Assembly: GCA_025201345.1 (NCBI GenBank)
Contig: JAIXMG010000009.1
Location: 1,154,869-1,218,868, forward strand
Reading direction: 5' to 3'
DNA: 64,000 nt
Source: Thamnidium elegans
Taxonomy: Eukaryota; Mucoromycota; Mucoromycetes; Mucorales; Mucoraceae
Made by a program: the position numbers and the translations under genes. Below, one piece after another: positions 48,803-57,282 of the stretch. Each line of letters begins with the position of its first letter. Position 1 is the stretch's first letter. The notes under the pieces were generated by a model, which saw only the letters and a program-made list of their open reading frames with translations, was not told where the DNA came from and searched no databases.

Positions 48803-50399
48803 AATAACTTTTTTTTTTCTTAGTTTAATATATGTATTTGAAATTAAAAGAAGACTACGTAAAAATAATAAACGTATTTTTCGTCCTTAGTACTTAATTA
48901 TATATAGGCACTCAATTTTTAATTTACCTTTATGAATTTGATAGATTTCTTTTTTTGTATGTGTTGTATGATATGTAGTATGTAAAAAAATGTTGCACAA
49001 TACAAAAAATGATTTTTTTTTTATCTTTCTTTTTTCTTTTTTAAAAGATTTGAATTAACTTTTGTTTCCCCAAACAAAAGATAAGTGAATATGTAAAAAA
49101 AGATAAAGATGTTTTTTTTCAAAAAAAAAAAAGAAAGAGTTTTGAAAGAAAAAGGAAAACTAGTTTAAGTAAAACGTTATGTAAAGTGAAAAAAAAAAAA
49201 AAAAAAAATTTCGACCCCCATCAAACTTCGAATACCTAATTTGGATAGTTGGTAGGGGCAAAATTGGTTCGGAGTGACTCGGAATTAACATTGTCCTTTA
49301 CGTATATTTGTATTATAAAACAACAATTTACTCCACCCCAAAAAGCGACAAAAAGCTACTTGTCAATCTCTTACAAGGTGTACTACCAAACGAAAATCTC
49401 CCCCAAAATTGCACTACCGCTAATAGAGATCTCAATAAATTTTTTTCATATCTAGTCATAATAATGTTGGTCTTAGAATCTGAGATTTTATCTCTTTTGA
49501 AACATGAAACAACTTGAATAGTCTTTTATCCCGAAGAAAAAATAAGATAAAAAAAAATGACACTTAACAACATTAAACCGAATTTGAGTTACACGATCAC
49601 CTTACAAAGTAGAAGAATGCCGGTTTTTTAATCGCGTATTATATTTTAGTATTAATCCAACCAATTAATAAGTGGGGTTGTCATACACCCGTTTAACATT
49701 TACTATCGCAACAGAAATACTTATTAGTTGCTATGGTTATTAAAAATAGCATTTTTTTTATATATCTTTTTACGTTTATTGGCTAATCTCCGACCTGCCT
49801 TTCGGCAGGAAAGGGAAAGAGACTATAAAAAATGTGTGATCAGACTGTGTGTATTCTTTACCGCCAAAAAAAAAAAAAAAATGCATAAATAACCTGTTCT
49901 TATTTTAGAAATAATCGAAAGTATGGGGATGATACAAAAAAAGTATAAAAAAAACTCTTTTTATCGCACAGGTACATTATTTATTTCACCCCAAGCAAGG
50001 TAATAGTTTATGCGGTGCTTCTTCGTTTTTTTTTTTTTTTGGGGTGATACAAATGGCCAATCACAATCAAATCCTCCACTTCTCAACCCTTCCTTTTTTT
50101 AAGAAAAAAGCTTCCTTTTTTTTCTTTTGGTTAATTATATTTGCCCCTTCTTTTTCTTTTTTTTTAAAAAAAAAAAGTGCACAAGCTTGAAAAATGACAT
50201 TTTTATCTTTTCGGACTCAATGAGCCATATATGTTAATTTGTCGTCATTATCTTCATACCTGTGCGTGTGTTTCTGTGATATTGTGTTCTGTACGGAGTT
50301 GAGATAGTTTTTTTTTTTTTTTTTATTTTGTTTCTCCTATTTTCTCTATTTTTCCTTTGTTATTAAATATATATTTATTTTTACTGCTTTACAGCATAA
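48803..50399. other. Divergent intergenic region between FAS and the RING ligase
   Basis: Holds the FAS promoter (TATATATAA on the minus strand at about 48905-48896) and that of the RING gene. A perfect hairpin, CCTGCC-TTTC-GGCAGG, lies at 49794-49809. The rest is A/T-rich with homopolymers. The 69-codon ORFs at 49249-49517 are not convincing. Confidence 0.45.
49794..49809. repeat. GC-rich 6-bp hairpin
   Basis: CCTGCC, loop TTTC, GGCAGG. It stands out in an otherwise very AT-rich intergenic region, about 600 bp upstream of the RING ligase start. Confidence 0.5.
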
Positions 50400-52107
50400 A
50401 TGAAGCTGACATATTTACTACTATCCGCACTATGTATTGTTTCTGTATATGCTAGAGACACTCCTCATCCCATATTTTGGGAGCGAGTATTTACAATGAA
50501 CATTACCAATGCTGCAAATAATAACAGAGGCACATTAATAGAATCTACTGGAATCATGTCTGTTTCGCAAGATTTTCAAGCGATTCAAAGTGATCGTAAT
50601 CCAGTATATCCACCTCATGTAAAATAGAACCTTCTTTTTTTTTAAGCTTGTGAGAGCTTATTATTAATCAATTTTTCTTTTTCTTTTTTTTTTTGTAAAT
50701 AGAGAATTATATTTAATTTTGGTGAAAGTTGTCGTTCTTCAAATACGACTATTGATACACTTCGACAGCTTAGTTATAATAGTATTGAATCTACTTCCAT
50801 TATTTATGCAGAAAAAATTGCACTTGTTAAAAGAGGCGGTTGTAATTGGAGTGAAAAGATTGCGGTTGTAAACGATTTAACCAGAGCACATTTTTTAAAT
50901 GTTACGGCAGTTTTTATTTATGATAATGATACTCATGGTGGAGCAGTTTCTATCGAAAGGACTCATACGACTGGTACAGGTCGTGCGGGACCAGCTACTT
51001 ATTCAACTGATTTACCTCCTGCCCGTAATATATTGAGTATGCCGGATAACGATTTATTAACAATACCAAGTTCCTCTTCTATAACCGTCTTTTTCATTCC
51101 ACTCAATTATGGTGAATCATTTATCGAAAAAATCAACATTTCTTATAATCCAAGAAATCCCGATATTAGAAACTTTAGTCTAGTTACTCCTTATTTCGAA
51201 GAAAAAACTTGGGCTCCTTATAATGAAAACTTTTTCTCAGGTAGTAGAGGCTACTTATCTTACATTATAGCCTTAGCTGCTGTCTTTTTAATCGGTAAAA
51301 CCCAAATAGTCATTATGTTTTCTCACACAATTATAACGTAATTTTTAATTATAATTTAGGTGTTATATTCTTGAGATGGTGGAAAATAAGAAGAATGAGA
51401 GCTGAATATCCCAATGGGTTTAATGGGTTCACTACTGCTGATGGATTTAATTTACAACCTAGAGTGAATCGATTAGACCCTCTTCCTGTAGATATAGTCA
51501 ACTCACTTCCTATAGATAAGTATCAAGAGGATCTCGTGAAAAATGAAAATTGTGCCATTTGTCTAGAGGATTTTGTTCCCGGAAAAAACGATATCCGTAT
51601 TTTACCGTGTGGTCATGGTTTCTGCGTCTTGTGTATTGGTAAGAATCATCGCCTTTTAAAAATTAACTAAACTTATATAATTGTATTACTCTAGATCCTT
51701 GGCTTACGCAAAAGTCTACCACTTGCCCAATTTGTAAGTGGGATTGTTTACCCATGGACCTTCGTCGTGAAAGAAATGAACAACTTGAACGTGGAAGAAT
51801 TACTCGACGTAACAATAATAATATCGATTCTCATGTTATCCAAATGCCTAGTACACCTTCTCCAGTTTTACTGCCTAATGAAAACTCATCAACCATACCT
51901 CTCACTACCATTTACGCCCCACCTTCCCCTTCTCCTCCTCCTTCTTTTCAAGGTCAAGTATCTCCACCTCAAACACCTTCTCCTCGTCACATTACCGAAA
52001 ATAACGAACCTCAAAGTTCTGTTGAAGCTAATGAGTTTAATGGTGAATCTTCTCAATCTAACGCTTTATCTGATACACCATCTAAAAAGAAGTCCCCTCC
52101 TAAATAA
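50400..52107 (+). CDS. PA-TM-RING membrane E3 ubiquitin ligase
   Basis: Four exons, 50400-50618, 50703-51294, 51360-51638 and 51695-52107, give 500 residues. Order of parts: signal peptide (MKLTYLLLSALCIVSVYA), a lumenal protease-associated domain (about 70-200, with KIALVKRGGCNWSEKIAVV and AVFIYDND), a transmembrane segment (about 257-275, YLSYIIALAAVFLIGVIF), a basic stop-transfer RWWKIRRMR, a RING finger and a Pro/Ser-rich tail. The zinc ligands are Cys335, Cys338, Cys354, His356, Cys359, Cys362, Cys374 and Cys377. Ligand five is Cys, whereas the family usually has RING-H2. The IDPWL motif for E2 contact is intact. A ligase of endosomal or vacuolar membranes is inferred from the RNF13/GRAIL-like architecture. 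Confidence 0.92.
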
Positions 52108-54210
52108 TAGGAAACCTCTGTCTGTATATATATTATCCAATACTGTTATATTATCCATATTTTATTTGTAACAATATTACTTAGTACTTTACCTTAATTA
52201 AAATAAAAAAAAATACTTTTCTTTTTGACAATTTGTTTATGCCAAGTAAATTGCTGTACATTTTTGTCACACATTGTGATACTTGAAACTTATAAAACTG
52301 TAACGTTTCACTTAAACAGTAAGGTTATTTCGTTTATTTTACTTCTCGTGCTACATAGTTATACAGAAAAACTGTATCTAGAATGATATGAGGTGACATA
52401 AAATGCTAGAGAGTGCAGTTGTCGTAGAAATCTGAACATACTTTGTACTATTACTTTTAAAAAAACATACGTATACTTGCACAATTTTAAATTACTTTCT
52501 GTTTTTAGTTTGTAATACAAGATCACACGCTACCACTTATTTCTTAAGCCTGATGTGCCCTGATATAACATAAACTAGAATAGTTTCCCAATGGCTTAAA
52601 TGATTATGAACCTTAAATATATAATTGAAGCCCTTACTAATTATCAATATGAGCGTAAATTGATAGAATTATAGTTTTAGTTAACTCGTATTTTTACTTT
52701 TGTTTGAACCCTATTATGTGAAGACCTTATTATTTTTTTTTCAATACACAATGATATACTCCAATATGCTCATTAATAAGAAAATATATAAAATACTTCT
52801 GACTAATGTTACGAAAACCCTTAAAAAAAGTATGGAATGAAGTTTATATGATTCATTATCGAGTAAACGTGTGTTGTTACGCGCTGTGTTTTTCGTACTC
52901 CTCAAACTTTTACCTCTGCTACTATTTCTACTCAAATTATGTTTCTTGCTGTCATATCTATTTTTTGCCTAAATTATTCTTACTGTTACAATATTTCATA
53001 TCTATTTATCTCTTGCCTTTTTGTCATTTTAGAACCCATTTTCATACGTTACTATTTCTTTTACCTTTTATATTAGACTGCGTATTTATGATTTAGGTCC
53101 TGTTACTATTTTTATCATTTTATATTACATTTATATATATAAGAACATCAGATGTCAGATATTATAGCTTGAAAGACTGAAACATTTATTGTTACACAAC
53201 TTTTTATCATCTTATTAATATCCTTCAAATATTTCACGAATACTTCAAGTTATATTTCAAAATCTCTTTGATAAAATATCAAAGGACATTCTTACCAAAC
53301 TTATTTAATATAAATATCATTATATTTTCTTATCTTAAATAAACTTATCTCACTTTTACCTTTAAACTTTTATCATATAATCCTTTAGGATATTATTATT
53401 TTGTACTTCAGATCCCTTGAATATATTTATTATTCACTGTATTTTCCCTTTTTATTTTACTTTTCTTTATTATAAACCTTTCAGTTTATAATACCTTTTG
53501 CAGTTGGACAACTTAAAACCTGGTGCTCGCTAAATTTTCATTGAACTTTTATAACAGCCTTACTGTTTATTTAATTTCTATCTCATTCTTCCTTTTTATT
53601 ACCACTACAAATAACTCAATTTGTAACAACACTTTACCACATTATTGTCGCAACTAGAATAAAATAAGCTGTATACTACTTTAATTTAGATATAAATTAC
53701 TTTAAAATATAAACTCATCTTTTTACCGCTATACATTTATAACTAAAAGTCTAATCTATTAAAATAACTCTGATACTGTTACTCGATAAAATACTATTTT
53801 CTCTTTTTGATTTTTGGACGAAGCAAATCGTGGATCCATCCAATGCATGGACAATCTAATAATTGGTTCATCCATATAAATAATTTACAAATATCTTTTC
53901 TTATCTCTTTTTAAAAACATATAAATATCAAACAAATTATCAAATAAAAATAAAAATCAATTTAACTCACTACCTAACTAAATACATAAAAAGGGCTTTC
54001 TTTTTGATTATTCTTAATCTTTTTACTACTATTTTATCCCTTTCTATCTATATTTACTCGTAGCTTGATTCCCTTGAATTATTTAAAACTCATTGTAGCT
54101 TTTTAATTTTATTTAAATTATGACAAATAAATGTTTTATGGGTAAAGTAAGAAAATAAAGTTAAGGTTATAGAGCATCCACTCCATGGATGGTCCACCAC
54201 TAAATAGTGT
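52108..54210. other. Decayed LTR-retrotransposon sequence, no genes
   Basis: Very AT-rich. Two segments resemble degraded plus-oriented copies of the LTR seen further right: about 53340-53560 (GTACTTCAGATCCCTTGAAT, then CATTGTATTTT-like spacing and CCTGGTGCTCGCT) and about 53990-54110 (CTTGATTCCCTTGAAT, CATTGTA). A further segment at about 53660-53745 matches, in inverse orientation, the sequence at about 62335-62400. No ORF with retroelement similarity was found here. Confidence 0.5.
53340..53560 (+). repeat. Decayed LTR fragment
   Basis: Shares in order the LTR landmarks GTACTT, ATCCCTTGAAT, the CACTGTATTTT block and TGGTGCTCGCT with the intact LTRs, but is heavily diverged. Boundaries are approximate. 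Confidence 0.45.
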
Positions 54211-54645
54211 TGTTACACAAACTACCTCTTTCTGATAAAATAATGTTAACAAGGATCGTCCTTGTTGTCCTAACACAAGAAATCAAACCTCCATGGTTGT
54301 TATAAATTTAAAAACCTAATTAAGAAAACTAAAAATGATATAAACACCTTCAACTTTTATTTAATAAAATATAATTCACTTTTTGTAAACAATTTAATCT
54401 TATACTTCCCTTATTTTATAAAAGATCTTTAAAAGCAAGCTCTTTTATTTTATCTTTATTCCTTTATTTTATTTTGTACTTGAATTCCCTTGGATCTTAC
54501 TTTCCATTGTATTTTTTACCTAAATCTTTTATTCTACTTTATTACTTAAGTCGTTCTACTTATAAAACAGGAACTGGTGCTCACTTTTCTTACTATTACC
54601 TTATTATACTCATTTTACACTTACCACACTATCGATTGATTAACA
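54211..54645 (+). repeat. Solo LTR, near-identical to the full element, opposite orientation
   Basis: 435 bp, starting TGTTACACAAAC and ending GATTGATTAACA. It matches the reverse complement of the element LTRs at 54675 and 61427 with only a handful of differences seen by eye. It is flanked by GTGT (54207-54210 and 54646-54649), a probable 4-bp target duplication. Its orientation is opposite to the adjacent full element, from which it is 29 bp away, so the two LTRs form a large inverted repeat. Confidence 0.85.
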
Positions 54646-54674
54646 GTGTAACCCAAAGAAAAGATAGAAACGTG

Positions 54675-55110
54675 TGTTAATCAATCGATAGTGTGGTAAA
54701 GTGTAAAAAGAGTATAATAAGGTAATAGTAAGAAAAGTGAGCACCAGTTCCTGTTTTATAAGTAGAACGACTTAAATAATAAAGTAGAATAAAAGATTTA
54801 GGTAAAAAGTACAATGGAAAGTAAGATCCAAGGGAATTCAAGTACAAAATAAAATAAAGTAATAAAGATAAAATAAAAGAGCTTGATTTTAAAGGTCTTT
54901 TATAAAATAAAGGAAGTATAAGATTAAATTGTTTACAAAAAGTGAATTATATTTTATTAAATAAAAGTTGAAGGTATTTATATCATTTTTAGTTTTCTTA
55001 ATTAGGTTTTTAAATTTATAACAACCATGGAGGTTTGATTTCTTGTGTTAGGACAACAAGGACGATCCTTGTTAACATTATTTTATCAGAAAGAGGTAGT
55101 TTGTGTAACA
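54675..55110 (-). repeat. 3' LTR of the retrotransposon (left end)
   Basis: 436 bp, TGTTAATCAATCG to GTTTGTGTAACA on the plus strand, the same length as, and apparently identical to, the LTR at 61427-61862. It has the TG...CA-type ends (TGTTA/TAACA inverted termini). Confidence 0.92.
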
Positions 55111-55146
55111 TATGGTGCGTGCTGGAGAAGTTTAGACCCTAAACGT

Positions 55147-57036
55147 TCAAAGCAGACAGTTTTCGTAGGGATCCATTCGTTTGATCATGTTTTTCAGGGC
55201 AATAGTACGAGCAGCTTTTCTAGCTTTTCCAGAGGCGTTTCCAATATAGAAGCTTCTTAAGTGTAAATACCTAGCATATTCCGCTTCACAAGTAGGCAGA
55301 TTAACTTGTTCATGACATAATTTAACAATATTCACGGCCATTCTCTTTAATAAGACACCATTTCGCTTCTTTTCTTCAGTTATTTTCTTATTTCTAGTAT
55401 CATATTCCCAAGCATCAGATTTTATTTCTTGAGTTAAGGTCCATCTTTCATTAGTTGTTTCTTCCGTGAGTTCAGCGTCAAGTCCCAATGAGTTGAGATC
55501 TAATAGATTTAGCATCATGTCTTCGCTTCCTTCTAACTGTTCATCTGGTTCATTTGTCTCTTCAACTATTCCTTCAAAATCTTCTAAAGAGATTACAGAT
55601 TCATAGTCTCTTTGTGGTTCCATTCGAGCATGTGGACCGAGCCGATCATTAATGGAAATAACGTTTTCTTGTTCTTGCATTCCTTGTTTAGATGTTAGAT
55701 TATTATCTTCTTCTGATTCTTGCAACCTCGTCTTTTTATAGTTTTCTTCTAATTTCCAACCTACATCGGGCACTTTATAAATTCTTAGGCGATTCCCATG
55801 TACAATTCTTATTTCTGTGGAACCATCTTTCTTTTTTCCTTGTATAACATAGCTGCCTTTCTTTAAGTCTTCGATTACAGTATATAATCCTTCCCACAGG
55901 TCTTCAAGTTTTCCTGCCCAGGAAGTTCCTCTAAAATCACGATATCGCTCTACAGTATCACCAACTTCGAACGCAGGCTTTAGTAATTTCTTTTTTTGTA
56001 GAAGTTTCTTGTCGATAGCTTCTTTTTGTGCTTTCTGCGATGTTTCAATTCTTTTTATGGCATTTTTTCTTATTAATTGTAAAACGTTGATCTGCTTATT
56101 GGTTCTTAGTTCAAGTATCTTATCAAAGTTTAATTCTGTTGGGATTTGAGCTTTTCTATTGTCAAAAGACGTGCGAGGTTGATAGCCATAGAGTAAATAA
56201 AACGGAGTTTCTTTAGTTGTAGCTTGTTGCATGCTTCTGTAAGAATATAGCATAGACGGTAAGTAGAGATGCCAATCCTTCTTTTCTTCTGGTGTTCTTC
56301 TTTGCATGATTTGATCAAAGGTGCGATTAAAGCGTTCAATCAATCCGTTCGCCTGACTATTATAGGGACTTATGTTATTTTTTCTAATACCAAATTGGAG
56401 ACAGACTTGATATACTAATTCGCTTATCATTGGTTTCCCGTTGTCGGTAATTATAACTCGAGGACATCCATGTCTACATATAATTTCTTCGTATAAAAAT
56501 AAGGCTATTTCAGATGCAGTTTGAAAGCGCACCGCTCTAGCTTCAACATATTTGGTTAAGTAATCAATTGCTGCGATAATATATCTATAACCTCCTCTAC
56601 TTGTCGTTACATGTTTGACATCAATTGCTATTTGTTCAAAAGGTACGTGTAACACAGCCACGGGATGTAATCTTTCATTTAAAGTTTTTCTACTGTGTCG
56701 TTGGCATCGCGGGCATTCTTTCACGTATTGAGTAACATCTTTAACCATATTGGGCCAGTAATATTTTGATGAAAGCTTGTTAATTGTATTATTGTAAGCT
56801 AAGTGTCCTCCTAAAGGATGTTGATGTGCCAAATATAAAGCTTCTATTGCTTCAGATTGATTTAATACTATTCTATGTTGATAAGTGTCAAAATTGCACC
56901 GATATAATTTGTTGTTTAATAGCGTATAGTTCTTAGATTGCTTTAGTAAGAATTTTTGTTGGTCGGAATCTGCGAGGTCAGGTACCTGCAGATTCGTTAG
57001 GTAAGCTTTGAGTAATATAATTGTTGTGTTATCCAT
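55147..57036 (-). CDS. Retrotransposon integrase as a separate ORF, with a long C-terminal extension
   Basis: 629 residues with an ATG at 57036. The first about 65 residues are the linker that normally follows RNase H in gypsy polyproteins. A zinc-binding HHCC module follows (His73, His78, Cys108, Cys111), then the catalytic core Asp139, Asp198, Glu234 with DD35E spacing (IAIDVKHV, ITDNGKP, QANGLIERFNR). A GPY/F-like module lies at about 355-415 (WAGKLEDLWEGLYTVIEDL). The last about 210 residues are acidic, then basic (ARKAARTIALKNMIKR), with no chromodomain and no family I recognise. The ORF is in the same frame as the upstream RT-RNase H ORF but is separated by 246 nt with several stops, so it is not simply a read-through product. 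Confidence 0.9.
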   Translation of the reverse strand: MDNTTIILLKAYLTNLQVPDLADSDQQKFLLKQSKNYTLLNNKLYRCNFDTYQHRIVLNQSEAIEALYLAHQHPLGGHLAYNNTINKLSSKYYWPNMVKDVTQYVKECPRCQRHSRKTLNERLHPVAVLHVPFEQIAIDVKHVTTSRGGYRYIIAAIDYLTKYVEARAVRFQTASEIALFLYEEIICRHGCPRVIITDNGKPMISELVYQVCLQFGIRKNNISPYNSQANGLIERFNRTFDQIMQRRTPEEKKDWHLYLPSMLYSYRSMQQATTKETPFYLLYGYQPRTSFDNRKAQIPTELNFDKILELRTNKQINVLQLIRKNAIKRIETSQKAQKEAIDKKLLQKKKLLKPAFEVGDTVERYRDFRGTSWAGKLEDLWEGLYTVIEDLKKGSYVIQGKKKDGSTEIRIVHGNRLRIYKVPDVGWKLEENYKKTRLQESEEDNNLTSKQGMQEQENVISINDRLGPHARMEPQRDYESVISLEDFEGIVEETNEPDEQLEGSEDMMLNLLDLNSLGLDAELTEETTNERWTLTQEIKSDAWEYDTRNKKITEEKKRNGVLLKRMAVNIVKLCHEQVNLPTCEAEYARYLHLRSFYIGNASGKARKAARTIALKNMIKRMDPYENCLL

Positions 57037-57189
57037 TGTTGTCAGTTTATTTGATTTGAGTTGAGTTTTATTTAATTAGTTGTTATGATTGGTTAAGTTT
57101 AATAATTAATAATATTTGATGATAAATTATATTTGGTGGATAGATTGTTTTTAAGTTGGTTTTGTATTGTTTTTCCAAGGATTTTCAAT

Positions 57190-57226
<37 letters not shown>

Positions 57227-57282
57227 ACAGTAGCTTTTTACGTCGTTCAGTGAATAGTTGGACTTTTATTGTTATTGTTGTG
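57037..57282 (-). promoter_or_regulatory. Intercistronic region with A35 tract ahead of integrase
   Basis: On the sense (minus) strand this 246-nt spacer follows the RNase H stop, begins with CAACAATAACAATAAAA, contains 35 consecutive A (57225-57191) and ends with an A/C/T-rich, G-poor leader (ACTGACAACA before the ATG). In-frame stops TAG, TGA and TAA occur near its start. A G-poor, A-rich unstructured leader suits internal or cap-independent initiation, or an independent transcript. No splice-acceptor AG exists between the A tract and the ATG. Confidence 0.4.
57191..57225. repeat. 35-nt homopolymer inside the retrotransposon
   Basis: T on the plus strand, A on the element's sense strand. 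It lies exactly between the RNase H and integrase ORFs. Confidence 0.9.
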
